Source: Clostridiales bacterium DTU070
GTDB taxonomy: Bacteria > Bacillota > Clostridia > DSM-8532
DNA length: 64,000 nucleotides
Reading direction: 5' to 3'
Assembly: GCA_001513105.1 (NCBI GenBank)
Contig: LFSH01000034.1
Span: forward strand, 25,866-89,865
Part shown: positions 1 to 9,395 of the stretch, in pieces
Layout of the letters: each line of letters begins with the position of its first letter
How positions within the stretch are numbered: position 1 is the first letter of the stretch
Program-made: the position numbers and the translations under genes
Notes under the pieces: generated by a model
Told to the model about the DNA's origin: nothing
What the model saw: the letters and a program-made list of their open reading frames with translations, nothing else
Databases searched by the model: none

Positions 1-1535
1 GCATTACGGATTATCCGCGCAATATTCTCTGCATCCTGTTCTATGATCTCCTGCTTCTTCCTGAATTCTGCAGGTACCTTTACAACCCTTACGCCTGAAT
101 CGGTGCCTTCGATATTGTCATTCACAGTATTTACTGGGCTGAATGCAGCCTGGTATGAATCCGACTCCGGCGTCAGCAGGTTCTCAAAGGCTTCGTTGAA
201 CCAATCGCCCAGCGTGTTCACCGAGCGGAAATTCGCGGTTAATTCAGCAATTTCCCCGCCTGTCTGCAGAAACAGTTCCTTTACCCGGTTGTAAATATCA
301 ATATCTGCTCTCCTGAACCTGTAGATGGACTGTTTCGGGTCCCCGACAACAAAAAGCGACCCCGGATAAGGCACGAGCTTATCCCATTGCTTCTCATACA
401 CATCCTGCCCTGTTAAAAGAAACATCAGCTCTGCCTGTATCGGATCGGTATCCTGGAACTCGTCAATCAACAGGCACCGGTACTTTTTTTGGAAATAAAG
501 CCGGACCTCGGGATGCTCCCTCAGCATTTGCACCGCTTTCATCAGAAGATCCTGGAAGTTAAGCACCGATTGCTGATTTTTTACGTACTCATAATACTCT
601 ACAGCCGGCATTAAAAAGTTCATTGCAATGTAATGGCAGTATTCCCTCCATTGTTTCAGAACAGGCCTTATTTCAGTCTGGGACAGGTGGTTTATCTCAC
701 CTGCGATTTCTTTTGTTTTTTCCTTTTCGCAAAGCCACCTGTTTAGAACTACCTTCTGTTCGGGCTCAAACATTTCAAGTATGGTCAGCCTGTTTATGTC
801 ATCGTCCATGTTAAAATAGCTGAGCATGCGGATACTTGTCAGTATCCTGTGCTGAAGGTAGTCGTATCCCTTTTCAGGTTCTGTTGAGGGTATATAGTTT
901 TTAGCTTTATACAGGTGCGGTTTCAGCTTTTTCAGGGCGGGTGCCAGGTCAGGTTTTTCGGTACGGTTTCGTACGATCTCCACATCGGGATACCCGGTTA
1001 TGAGATTGTAGATATTCTCAAGATCCACAGGTTTCAGGCCGATATCGTTCAGTTCTTTCAGCCTTTCGGGATAGTCTTTTCGTGTATCCAGAAGGTATTG
1101 CTGCCAGGCCTGCTTGTGCAGCAGTACGTCATTTGCATCATCTATCTCTTCAAAATCCGGATCCACCAGGCCTTCAACAGGCCTTTCCCGGAGCAGTGAT
1201 GCGCAAAATGAATGGATCGTGCCTATGAAACACTTCTCAATATTATTAAGTGCCTCTTTCAAAGTGTTTTTAAGCCCGGGATCGGTTTCCTCCCGGTAAC
1301 ACTCTTCGAGCTTGTTCTGAAAACGCTCCTTAAGTTCGCGCGCTGCTTTTCTTGTAAATGTAATGGCCGCTATATTCTCCACTTTGCATTTGCCCGAAGC
1401 TACCAGGCTTACCATGCGGCTTACCATGCTTGTAGTCTTTCCCGAGCCTGCGCCCGCCTCTACAAGCATGTTCACATTCAGTTCATTCCTGATCCGTTCG
1501 CGAACATTGTTATCCGGAACAGTATTGTTATTCAT
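1..1535 (-). CDS. AddA/RecB-like UvrD-family DNA helicase, C-terminus beyond window
   Basis: This open frame runs off the left edge, so only about 511 N-terminal residues are present. It encodes an SF1 helicase of the AddA/RecB/UvrD group, which unwinds DNA ends for double-strand-break repair. The Walker A motif GAGSGKT lies near residue 30, followed by AITFTRKAARELKER (motif Ia), the Walker B region CLLIDEFQDTDP and motif III VGDPKQSIYRFRRAD. The ATG at 1535 overlaps the stop of the upstream nuclease gene by 8 bases, implying translational coupling and a two-subunit complex. The C-terminal nuclease domain expected of AddA cannot be checked. It could be AddA proper or a related RecB-like subunit. 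The helicase call is certain; the exact subfamily is not. Confidence 0.93.
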   Translation of the reverse strand, partial: MNNNTVPDNNVRERIRNELNVNMLVEAGAGSGKTTSMVSRMVSLVASGKCKVENIAAITFTRKAARELKERFQNKLEECYREETDPGLKNTLKEALNNIEKCFIGTIHSFCASLLRERPVEGLVDPDFEEIDDANDVLLHKQAWQQYLLDTRKDYPERLKELNDIGLKPVDLENIYNLITGYPDVEIVRNRTEKPDLAPALKKLKPHLYKAKNYIPSTEPEKGYDYLQHRILTSIRMLSYFNMDDDINRLTILEMFEPEQKVVLNRWLCEKEKTKEIAGEINHLSQTEIRPVLKQWREYCHYIAMNFLMPAVEYYEYVKNQQSVLNFQDLLMKAVQMLREHPEVRLYFQKKYRCLLIDEFQDTDPIQAELMFLLTGQDVYEKQWDKLVPYPGSLFVVGDPKQSIYRFRRADIDIYNRVKELFLQTGGEIAELTANFRSVNTLGDWFNEAFENLLTPESDSYQAAFSPVNTVNDNIEGTDSGVRVVKVPAEFRKKQEIIEQDAENIARIIRN

Positions 1536-4518
1536 AATCAGAAAGCCCCCTTAACGCTGCAAGAGCTTCAACATTCTTGTCGTTTCGCTTTTCTTCTGCC
1601 ACTGAAGGAAGCCTGTGAATGCGGCAAACCACCTGGTAATCACACCACCGGCAGTCACCAGGGTCTTCGGTTACTGCGAACGTCCCCTCCTCTATAACAG
1701 TGAGAAGGTTGTCAAGCAGCCTGAAGAATTTTGACAAGTCCTTCAGTACCCGTATAAAGCGCCTTCCTTCACCTTTTTTAGTTGGAAAAAGGTATACCCC
1801 TTCCTTTACCTTTGCATTTTGGGCATCCCTGTATTTTTTAAGTAAAACCTCGCATGCGTATGCGTACAGGGCATGCTGAATCTGCTTGCCTTTTTTGAAG
1901 AAATCCCTGTCGCTGAAACCATAAGTTCCACCGGATTTATAGTCAATTATTCTGTAATTGTTCCCGTCCACCTGATCAATGCGGTCAATTTTCCCTGCCA
2001 ACAGGAATTTTCGTCCAGAAGGAAGAGTAATTTCTACCGGTGGATATCCTTCACCGTCCATTCCAAAAGCAAGTTCAAACTCAACGGGTCTTCCACCGTC
2101 GGCGTTTTCCTCCTCTCCTGCAAGGAAAATCAGGCAGGACTCCAAGATCTCTCGCCTTTCAATATCAAATACAATCTCGTTTGGCGGCGGGACTTGCTTT
2201 TTATACTCCCGGATTACATCCTCGGCAATTTGAAGTATAACGGCACTGTGGCCTTCCCTGCTTGGTTTTTCCTGTTTTTCGGTTATCGTTTTATAAAACA
2301 GTTCGAAAACAGCATGATACAACGAACCTTTCTGCAGGGGATCAAGCCATGTTCCGGGATCGTAAACCAGTTCATCGGGCAGCGATACATTAAGTATATA
2401 GCGCAGGTAATACTTATACGGGCATTTCGCCAGAAGCTCCAGCCTGCTTGCCGAGAATACCTCGCCATCGGTTTTAATTCCCAGGTTCCCTATATATCCG
2501 TCATAGCAGGTAAACCTGGTACTGCCCTGGTTATCCCATGCATTCCATCCTCTTTCAAGGTGCGGATAACATTCAAAAACAGACTCCCTGATGCTCCCCG
2601 CGAAAACCGTGTTAAAGCATCTGCTGAGCCAAAAAGAGGATTCATCTATGGCATTTCCGTTAATATAGCCCTCGGATTTTGCAAAATAGTCTCTTAAATC
2701 CGAATAATCCGCAAGGCTGTTATTACTAATCATCCTGTAGACCTGGAGAATGAATGAGGACGGCATTTGATCCCTGTTTTCAGCAGGATCAAGGCATGAA
2801 TATGACAATGTTATATTTCCGTTCAGGCCTGCCAGCAGCTCAACAAGCCTGTATATGCTTTCATTCGGTTTTTCCCTGTTCTGAACAATTCTATCCGACA
2901 GTCTCTGTTTTTCGGCATCAAGCAGAACAGGGTCTTCACCCGTTTTACCCGGGAACCTGTCTGCATCAAGGCCTATGAAATAATGATGCCGCCTGTTTAT
3001 ATAAACACCGTTGTCAAAGTCGGAAAGGTGGATATGACCACTGCAGGGATTTGATACTCCAATACGGAGGCCCCGGACAAAACTGTCAAGTATACGCAGT
3101 GCTTCACCGGTGTCAATGAATAAGTCTATCGAAACCCGGTTAAGGGTCTCGACTATCATCTTTTTGGCTTCTGCGTCAAGTTCACTTTTTACCTCGGCAA
3201 ACCCATTGACAAAAGAAGCTATCCCTTTCGCAAGCTCTTTCAATGAAACCCTTTGGCCCTGCGAAGAGGGAATCATGTTCAGAACGGTCTCAGTAAATTT
3301 TCTCACAGAGCCCAGTATCTTCAATCTTTTCAGTTTGTAATCGTCGTCAGGGCTTTCTTTCTGTAATGCTTCCAGTTTTTCATCAAGAACCGGAAGATAA
3401 CGTTCCCTGCCCCAGCCAATACCCGATGCCCTTAAGACATTTGCAGCCTGGTACGGGCTTATCGTATCGCCGTTTTCCGACGGAACCCGGATTAGCTCCT
3501 GGTGCAGCATTTTAGTCAGGTCAGACACCAGGTAGTCCGAGCCAATCCACCTGATTACAGCATCAAAAACCTTTCCGGGTCCCGAGTTCTGAATGCTTAT
3601 GCCGTAACTGAAAGTAACAGGTATCCCGAGCTGCATTGCCTTCTGGTATAACAGCTGCGCATATGGTTCCCTTGTCGCAGCGTAGATGCATACGTTGTCA
3701 AAGGGTATTCCTTTTGTTTTTATATCGCGTAATACCGCTTCTGTTTCGTTGCTTTCACCATAAGCCTTTTTTAAATGTATTCCGCTTATATCGGCGTCTT
3801 CGCCTGTTTCACCCGGAGCATACAAACAGGCAAACGGGGATTTAGGAAGTTTTTTCTCCGGATAATCTGGACAGTAATACGAAGCCGGAGGATCGATGCC
3901 GTTTATCGGTTCATCATAGAGTATTCGTACCGAACTGAATTTTTCGGAAATTAATTTCTTTTCAAGATAACGCAGCTTAATACTGTTTGGAACAAGCAAA
4001 AGCGCATCTTCCTTGCTGTCGGCCTTGAGAATCCTTTGGATCAGCCCTGGATAGTCTGTCAGCCCTTCATTTTCCAGCATCAAATCGTATTCCCTTATAA
4101 TTCTTTTAATATCCCGCCCTTTTTCCGGGCATACAAAGCTGTCCTCGCTGATGTCATCTGTGTTTAAGCCTGCATATTTTATCTCCATGACCGCATTCCA
4201 CACCGAGTCTGAAACCGACGGAGTGACCCGGATGGCGGTGAAGTATTCAAATTCATTGTTCTGCTGCAGGTTATATATAACTGCGAACATTTTCTGCCTC
4301 GACAAACCGTCATTGGCAAGGGTTTCGCTGCCGGCTGCCAGAAGCGGCATACCCAGCTCATACGCAATGCTTTGAATTGTTTCGATTCTCAGATTCAATA
4401 CAGAAGTTCTCCCCGCAAGAGCCGCAATGATATTACGCCCTGCCGTGTACGAAGGAACAAGTAGTATTTTGTTGAGCAACAGGTTTTCCCTGCATATGTC
4501 TGCTAAAGTCTCTATCAT
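1528..4518 (-). CDS. AddB-like PD-(D/E)XK exonuclease subunit with Fe-S cluster
   Basis: This 996-residue protein is the likely partner of the adjacent helicase. The C-terminal third holds a RecB-family nuclease domain: Cys699 in LAKCPYKYY, GKIDRID with Asp845, IIDYKSG with Asp859 and Lys861, and a terminal Cx2Cx5C motif (CRWCDYQVVC). Together these give the four cysteines of the 4Fe-4S staple known in AddB nucleases. The N-terminal part resembles an inactivated helicase: it begins LLVPSYTAGRNI and has no Walker A motif, unlike Bacillus AddB, which keeps one. It is somewhat shorter than Bacillus AddB (about 1166 residues). The gene order (nuclease first, then helicase) and 8-base overlap match addB-addA operons. 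Nuclease function is confident; calling it AddB rather than a related family is inference. Confidence 0.88.
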   Translation of the reverse strand: MIETLADICRENLLLNKILLVPSYTAGRNIIAALAGRTSVLNLRIETIQSIAYELGMPLLAAGSETLANDGLSRQKMFAVIYNLQQNNEFEYFTAIRVTPSVSDSVWNAVMEIKYAGLNTDDISEDSFVCPEKGRDIKRIIREYDLMLENEGLTDYPGLIQRILKADSKEDALLLVPNSIKLRYLEKKLISEKFSSVRILYDEPINGIDPPASYYCPDYPEKKLPKSPFACLYAPGETGEDADISGIHLKKAYGESNETEAVLRDIKTKGIPFDNVCIYAATREPYAQLLYQKAMQLGIPVTFSYGISIQNSGPGKVFDAVIRWIGSDYLVSDLTKMLHQELIRVPSENGDTISPYQAANVLRASGIGWGRERYLPVLDEKLEALQKESPDDDYKLKRLKILGSVRKFTETVLNMIPSSQGQRVSLKELAKGIASFVNGFAEVKSELDAEAKKMIVETLNRVSIDLFIDTGEALRILDSFVRGLRIGVSNPCSGHIHLSDFDNGVYINRRHHYFIGLDADRFPGKTGEDPVLLDAEKQRLSDRIVQNREKPNESIYRLVELLAGLNGNITLSYSCLDPAENRDQMPSSFILQVYRMISNNSLADYSDLRDYFAKSEGYINGNAIDESSFWLSRCFNTVFAGSIRESVFECYPHLERGWNAWDNQGSTRFTCYDGYIGNLGIKTDGEVFSASRLELLAKCPYKYYLRYILNVSLPDELVYDPGTWLDPLQKGSLYHAVFELFYKTITEKQEKPSREGHSAVILQIAEDVIREYKKQVPPPNEIVFDIERREILESCLIFLAGEEENADGGRPVEFELAFGMDGEGYPPVEITLPSGRKFLLAGKIDRIDQVDGNNYRIIDYKSGGTYGFSDRDFFKKGKQIQHALYAYACEVLLKKYRDAQNAKVKEGVYLFPTKKGEGRRFIRVLKDLSKFFRLLDNLLTVIEEGTFAVTEDPGDCRWCDYQVVCRIHRLPSVAEEKRNDKNVEALAALRGLSDYE

Positions 4519-4590
4519 ATCAATCCCTGCTTTTTATGCCCGAATGCGGACTAACAGAAATCTAAGCCTGCCGGGCCCCTTGGAATATCA

Positions 4591-4617
4591 GGTACCCGCT
4601 GCAAAAAGCAGCGGGAC
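4591..4617. terminator. GC-rich hairpin between MATE-like gene and nuclease gene
   Basis: The arms GGTaCCCGCTGC and GCAGCGGGaCC enclose a five-A loop. The hairpin lies downstream of the minus-strand MATE-like gene and just upstream of the nuclease gene. No T-run follows on either strand, so intrinsic termination is only a possibility. Confidence 0.35.
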
Positions 4618-4662
4618 CTGTCTTATGTTTATATTTTACTATATATTCCGGACAAAAAAAGG

Positions 4663-6009
4663 CTATTGTAAGGATAAAATTGTTTTAGCCGAAATGTACA
4701 GGTAGAAAAGCTCGGCAACCGAAGCACCAACCACGGCAGTAATTCCGGCAATGGCCATATCAGCGCCAAGCAATAATGCAATAAGCAAAATCAATGCAAG
4801 AGTTAACAGGTTAACTGCTTTTCCCTTGCTTAACGGTTTTGTGGTCTGGTTTTTCATCATTACCCCGGTCAAATACTGGATAAAAACTATTATAAACGGA
4901 AGCACCGCCGCTACCCGGATTACCCGTTGTGCAAGGTTTGCAATTGTCAGGTCAACGCGAATCCACTCGGTAAGTATATGCATGCCTGCAGGTGTAAACC
5001 CAATCACAACAAACAGAACGGTTACAAATGCTCCAAGCAAAAGGGCAAACCTCCTGACGGCGCATTCGGTCTCAGGTTCGCCGGGTTTAATGAATCCTAT
5101 CGGAACCTGGTAGAACTCGGTTACCGGTGATACAATCAGGGAATACAGCCCCCATGCAACCGAAAAGACTGAAATTGTAACATTGGGATCCGGGGTTTGA
5201 CCCAGCGCAGTATTTATTATCGGCATATTCAAAGTACTGAAAAACGAAGTAATGATTAACGGCCAGTAGAAACGCCATATGCCCGAAACAGTAAGGGTAT
5301 TGCGCTGAATAACGCTGTCCCGTTCTTCAAATGCCTTAACAACGTTTTTAACTGTTGCCCTGATTCCAATAAGCGACGTAAGACCATCGGCATAAAGAGA
5401 GGTGATCAATATTCCGCCCGCGAGTATCGCAGCCGGTATGAAAGATAAATGGCTTACAGCTGCAACCAGGAGCATCAGGGTCAGCACCCGGACCAGTGAA
5501 CATACGGGCATCAGCCATGTTTTCGAAAATTTTATCATTATACCCTGGTTAAAATCCTTCAACAAAAGGCCTAACGGGTAAAGAATGAATACCGCAAAGA
5601 TTCTGACCGCTTCGTCAAGAGTTGTCCCGCTTAAATGAAATGCTTCGGCGAAAATTGCCCTTGTGAGGCCTGTAACCAGAAAAACTATCATTAAAGCTGC
5701 AATTATAATTGTCAGGATTACTGCAAACTCCCTTACCTGCCTGTAATTCGGGGCATTATCCGCCAATGATGCAACTGTCGGACTTATCAAATGCAATGGG
5801 CTCTGGAACATCGACATAAAACCATGTGCAACCGAATAAGCCGATATATAGACAATCGGAGAAGGAAGTCTTGCCAGCGCGGCATTTACAAAGGTTCCGG
5901 TTGAATTAAGAATAATGGCCATGCATATCAGCGGGAAGTAAAACCTGAACTGCATGAAAATCGAGTAATCGGTACGCGAAAAAGCAAAGCTGCTGAATTT
6001 GTGTCGCAT
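4663..6009 (-). CDS. MATE/MOP-flippase-like multi-pass membrane protein
   Basis: The 448-residue protein is almost wholly hydrophobic, with about 12 predicted membrane spans. It has an internal two-fold repeat: a segment with NAALARLPSPIVYISAYSVAHG in the first half is echoed by NTALGQTPDPNVTISVFSVAWG in the second. Each is followed by a PxxE/Pxxh-type stretch and a basic loop. This duplication and length are typical of the MATE/polysaccharide-flippase superfamily; ANKH-like proteins are an alternative. The substrate cannot be told. The start ATG is preceded by a GGGGGA Shine-Dalgarno sequence. It is transcribed in the same direction as citrate synthase but about 60 bases past its stop, so cotranscription is possible. 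Confidence 0.7.
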   Translation of the reverse strand: MRHKFSSFAFSRTDYSIFMQFRFYFPLICMAIILNSTGTFVNAALARLPSPIVYISAYSVAHGFMSMFQSPLHLISPTVASLADNAPNYRQVREFAVILTIIIAALMIVFLVTGLTRAIFAEAFHLSGTTLDEAVRIFAVFILYPLGLLLKDFNQGIMIKFSKTWLMPVCSLVRVLTLMLLVAAVSHLSFIPAAILAGGILITSLYADGLTSLIGIRATVKNVVKAFEERDSVIQRNTLTVSGIWRFYWPLIITSFFSTLNMPIINTALGQTPDPNVTISVFSVAWGLYSLIVSPVTEFYQVPIGFIKPGEPETECAVRRFALLLGAFVTVLFVVIGFTPAGMHILTEWIRVDLTIANLAQRVIRVAAVLPFIIVFIQYLTGVMMKNQTTKPLSKGKAVNLLTLALILLIALLLGADMAIAGITAVVGASVAELFYLYISAKTILSLQ

Positions 6010-6068
6010 TTAAAGTTGTCCCCCTGTTAATGTCATGGCCATATTGTACTACTAATTCGGAATTTTTT

Positions 6069-7466
6069 CTACAGGTTGCCTGCCAGGCTGTTCACCTCCA
6101 CATTCCTCATACTGAGCGGCACATATTCTCTTGGCGGTGCAATACTCCTGTATGCAGGCCTGATTATTTTGCCCCTGTTCACCAGTTCTTCTATCCTGTG
6201 GGCGCTCCAGCCCACAATCCTTGACACGGCGAACAGTGGTGTAAACAGTTCTTCCGGTATATTTAACGCTTTATAGACAAAGCCTGAATAGAAATCCACG
6301 TTAATGCTGACACCTTTGTATATCTTTCTTTTTTCGGCAATTACCTCCGGGGCCAGCCGCTCAACTTTTTCATACAGACTGAACTCAGCTTCAAAGCCTT
6401 TCTCCTTTGCAAGCGCCCTTGCATATTCCTTGAATATCTCGGCTCTTGGATCGGATATCGAATAGACCGCATGGCCTACGCCATAGATTAAGCCGCTTCT
6501 GTCAAAGGTTTCTCCGTCCAGCAGCTTATTGAGATAGTCCCGTACCTGTCCTTCATCCTCCCAGTCTTTAATGTTCTGTTTCATATCGTCGAACATTTGA
6601 GCCACCTTAACATTTGCGCCTCCATGCCTCGGCCCTTTCAGGGAACAAAGAGACGATGCTATTGTGGAATAGGTGTCGGTTCCGGTTGAAGTAATGACAT
6701 GGGTGGCAAAAGTGGAGTTGTTTCCTCCGCCGTGCTCGGCATGCAAAACCAGGGCCAAATCCAGTAAAACAGCTTCAAGATGGGTGAATTTCGAGTCGGG
6801 CCTTAGAAGATGAAGGATGTTTTCGGCCGTGGAATACCTGCGTTTCGGGGCATGTATGACAAGGCTTCTGTTCTTGTAATAATGCGCCAGCACCTGGTAC
6901 CCATAGACGGCCAGCAGAGGGATCTGTGCAATCAGCTTAAGGCACTGCCTGATAACATTGCTGATCGATATGTCGTCTGCCTGCTCATCATAAGTGTATA
7001 GTGCAAGCACGCTTCTTGACAGAAGGTTCATTACATCCCTGCTCGGAAGTTTCATTATGGCGTCCTCGACAAAGGATAACGGCAGTTTTCTGTATTCCGA
7101 CAGCAAAGCCCTAAACTCGTTTAACTCGTTTATGTCAGGCAGTTCTCCAAACAAAAGCAAATATGTTACTTCCTCAAAGCCAAACCTGCCTTCGGACATG
7201 AACCCGTTTACTATGTCCTTAATATCCATTCCCCTGTAAATCAGTTTTCCCGGAGCAGGAACAGTCTCACCCTTTTCATTGGTATAGGATGCGACAACGT
7301 CGCCAATCTCGGTAAGCCCTGCCAGAACTCCTTTTCCGGTAATATCCCTTAATCCTCTTTTTACATCGTACTTTTTATACAATTCGGGATCAATTTTATT
7401 GCGTTTCTCCGCCATTAATGTGTATTCTTCTATAAGTGCGTCCTTTCTTTTTCTGATTACTTCCAT
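6069..7466 (-). CDS. gltA: citrate synthase
   Basis: It condenses oxaloacetate and acetyl-CoA to citrate, the entry to the oxidative TCA branch and thus to 2-oxoglutarate and glutamate. The family's catalytic set is visible: HAEHGGGNNSTF (first histidine), VGHAVYSISDPR (second histidine) and the aspartate in VNVDFYSG. The start is placed at the ATG at 7466 because TCAGGAGGTG lies just before it. An in-frame start 84 bases further upstream would fall inside the riboswitch terminator. The product is 465 residues, with an extended N-terminus compared with short bacterial citrate synthases. Expression should be governed by the c-di-AMP riboswitch upstream. Confidence 0.95.
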   Translation of the reverse strand: MEVIRKRKDALIEEYTLMAEKRNKIDPELYKKYDVKRGLRDITGKGVLAGLTEIGDVVASYTNEKGETVPAPGKLIYRGMDIKDIVNGFMSEGRFGFEEVTYLLLFGELPDINELNEFRALLSEYRKLPLSFVEDAIMKLPSRDVMNLLSRSVLALYTYDEQADDISISNVIRQCLKLIAQIPLLAVYGYQVLAHYYKNRSLVIHAPKRRYSTAENILHLLRPDSKFTHLEAVLLDLALVLHAEHGGGNNSTFATHVITSTGTDTYSTIASSLCSLKGPRHGGANVKVAQMFDDMKQNIKDWEDEGQVRDYLNKLLDGETFDRSGLIYGVGHAVYSISDPRAEIFKEYARALAKEKGFEAEFSLYEKVERLAPEVIAEKRKIYKGVSINVDFYSGFVYKALNIPEELFTPLFAVSRIVGWSAHRIEELVNRGKIIRPAYRSIAPPREYVPLSMRNVEVNSLAGNL

Positions 7467-7539
7467 TGTACACCTCCTGAGAATAAAATAAACTAATATC
7501 AATATTTGTAATATTATCCAGATATTATTGAATAGTGTT

Positions 7540-7567
7540 AAAAAAACCATGGAGTATATCCATGGTT
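7540..7567 (-). terminator. Expression-platform terminator of the c-di-AMP riboswitch
   Basis: On the minus strand AACCATGGA and TCCATGGTT pair around a five-base loop, followed by a run of seven T. It lies between the riboswitch aptamer and the citrate synthase start, so it is an intrinsic terminator whose formation can be ligand-controlled. Confidence 0.85.
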
Positions 7568-7571
7568 ATAT

Positions 7572-7700
7572 GCTATACCCCTCTTTCACGGCCTACGAGG
7601 TTAGCTGCCGGGCTCGGACTGAAAGAGTTATCCTATCCTGAAAAGGAATTCGCCCCCGAAATGGTTCCCCCGCTCCACTAATGTGAATTAAGCCTATATG
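7572..7700 (-). promoter_or_regulatory. ydaO/yuaA-type c-di-AMP riboswitch
   Basis: The minus strand shows the conserved blocks of the ydaO aptamer in order: a short hairpin (TTCAC/GTGGA), GAGCGGGGGAACC, GGGGGCGAATTCC, then TCCGAGCCCGGCAGCTAACC and TCGTAGGC followed by GTGAAAGAGGG. The order and spacing match the family. The aptamer sits between a good promoter (7735-7763) and a terminator (7540-7567), so it should act as a transcriptional switch on citrate synthase. Known ydaO switches turn genes off when c-di-AMP is bound. Ligand identity is inferred from family knowledge. Confidence 0.93.
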
Positions 7701-7734
7701 ATTTTTAAGAACCAATTGATTTTTGACTTATTTA

Positions 7735-7763
7735 ATTTTACAATATGCCGTTTCATTTGTCAA
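7735..7763 (-). promoter_or_regulatory. Sigma-A promoter for riboswitch-citrate synthase transcript
   Basis: On the minus strand a perfect -35 TTGACA and -10 TAAAAT are separated by 17 bases, which places the start near 7728, just upstream of the aptamer. Confidence 0.8.
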
Positions 7764-7890
7764 ACAAAAATTACCGCATGGATCATCCTGTAAACTAACA
7801 GTTTACGCATTTCCGGCCTTCGGGCGGCCATAGTTCTGCCAGGGAACACTAAAGAATTTCCCGGAATGACCTCTGAACATCAACCAGGGT

Positions 7891-9378
7891 TTATTGCTCC
7901 ATCACCTTGATAATCAGGTTGGCAAAATTCTTGTCTCCCACAATCAGGGCGTAGTTAAGAAACAGTACTTCCTGGATTCCGTTGTCTTCTATCAACTTAA
8001 ATATATTCTTTCCGTACTGCCTTGGATCAACCACATATATTTCTTCGTAATGGGGCAGAAGGAAAGGCACCATTGCATTTCCGTAAGAGTCCTTAATAAC
8101 AAGTATTTTTTTGCCGTTCTGAATTTCAGTTTTTATAACACCCAAAGGCCTGTCACCGCTTATGAAAACCCGGTACTTGTTTTTCTGTGTTGCATGGTAC
8201 ATATCAATAACCTTGAGTTTTACAGGTCCTTCGTACCAAACGTTGTATTCATTCTTCACAAAAGGCTTGTATACGGTAATAGTATCGGGATTTTTCTTAA
8301 GGACACTGCTTGACGTCATGTCATACATTGAGCCTACATAGTCTTCTATTGTCTCGGTTTCGTACCTGTCAAGGGGAACTGCTTCAAACCCGCATGCATC
8401 GGCAAAGGCGGTATATGCATAATACGCCCCCAATGCCGTCCAGTGGTGGTCGGTTCTGAAATAAATGTATTCATCCTTATGTTCCTCGAGCCTTGAGTAA
8501 GCATCAACAGGTATCACGCCATCAAACCTTTCATTAACACGGGTAATGGCCTCTTTCTGAGAGTCTGACAGGCTTCTGTACTTTTCATTGTCAACGAACT
8601 CAATACTTGTCGGGGCAAGAAGAGAATATACCTTTACTTGTTCCCCTGCCTTTTCCCTGAACTTGTTCAAAGTGTCGGCATAGTAAACTTCAGCGTCAGT
8701 ATATGCTTTAAACAGCTGCATTGCACTGTTGTTCCAAATAAGTATTTTCCCGATTCTCTTTCCGTTGTCATTCTTCTCGGATGCAGGCGCTGGCGTGGGA
8801 TCCGGCTTTTCTGCCGGAGCCGGTGTCGGTTCTGTCTTTTCCGTGGAATCTGCTCCGGGTTCCGTGCCTGGTTCCTGCCCAGGATCAGGTTCCGGTCCGG
8901 CTGAAGGCACAGGAGTAATTTCTGTTTCACCGCTGTCCCGGGTTTCAGGTGCTGGCGTAAGTCCAGGATCTCCGGAAGGTTCCGGAGTTATTTCATCTTC
9001 ATTCCTGTCATAAGGCTCAACCGGCATTTCTTCGAAGGGTTCGCCCGGTTCCGGCATAAATCCGTGCTCTTCGGCATCATTGAACTCTCCCTGCACGATT
9101 ATGGTTGCACCGTCACTGCCGGGAAAGCCTTTGAGCTCTTTTACCGCACTGCTGATCTGAACAAAGGAATCCCTGAAGAGAAACTGATCTGAAAAATACA
9201 AATCAACCTTCCTGAAATACTCCCCGGAAAAAAGAGCCTGCGCCGAAAACCCGGGAAACTGCTCAAGTGTCCTGTTTTCGTACTCCGATACGAGCTTATC
9301 CCCGATAAATATATTTACAAGTCCTATACCAATCAAACAGGCAAAAAACAGGATTATATTGATATACTTGCTTTTCAT
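7891..9378 (-). CDS. AlgJ/AlgX-like DHHW-motif SGNH protein, polysaccharide O-acetylation
   Basis: A membrane-anchored extracytoplasmic protein with an N-terminal signal anchor (about residues 5-25). A long Pro/Glu/Thr linker with repeated TPAP and EPxP blocks spans roughly residues 110-210. The C-terminal SGNH-like domain carries the DHHW signature in FRTDHHWTALGAYY and the later KDSYGNAMVPF block. This family works with MBOAT proteins to move acetyl groups onto exported or cell-wall polysaccharides, and the MBOAT gene lies immediately upstream. The start at 9378 is chosen because GGGAG precedes it at proper spacing; an in-frame ATG at 9393 has a poorer site. The acetylated polymer is unknown. 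Confidence 0.88.
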   Translation of the reverse strand: MKSKYINIILFFACLIGIGLVNIFIGDKLVSEYENRTLEQFPGFSAQALFSGEYFRKVDLYFSDQFLFRDSFVQISSAVKELKGFPGSDGATIIVQGEFNDAEEHGFMPEPGEPFEEMPVEPYDRNEDEITPEPSGDPGLTPAPETRDSGETEITPVPSAGPEPDPGQEPGTEPGADSTEKTEPTPAPAEKPDPTPAPASEKNDNGKRIGKILIWNNSAMQLFKAYTDAEVYYADTLNKFREKAGEQVKVYSLLAPTSIEFVDNEKYRSLSDSQKEAITRVNERFDGVIPVDAYSRLEEHKDEYIYFRTDHHWTALGAYYAYTAFADACGFEAVPLDRYETETIEDYVGSMYDMTSSSVLKKNPDTITVYKPFVKNEYNVWYEGPVKLKVIDMYHATQKNKYRVFISGDRPLGVIKTEIQNGKKILVIKDSYGNAMVPFLLPHYEEIYVVDPRQYGKNIFKLIEDNGIQEVLFLNYALIVGDKNFANLIIKVMEQ

Positions 9379-9395
9379 GTCGGACTCTCCCATAC

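Noticed and set aside
7467..7550. Extended N-terminus for citrate synthase
   Set aside because: The upstream ATG lies within the riboswitch terminator, and TCAGGAGGTG marks the ATG at 7466.
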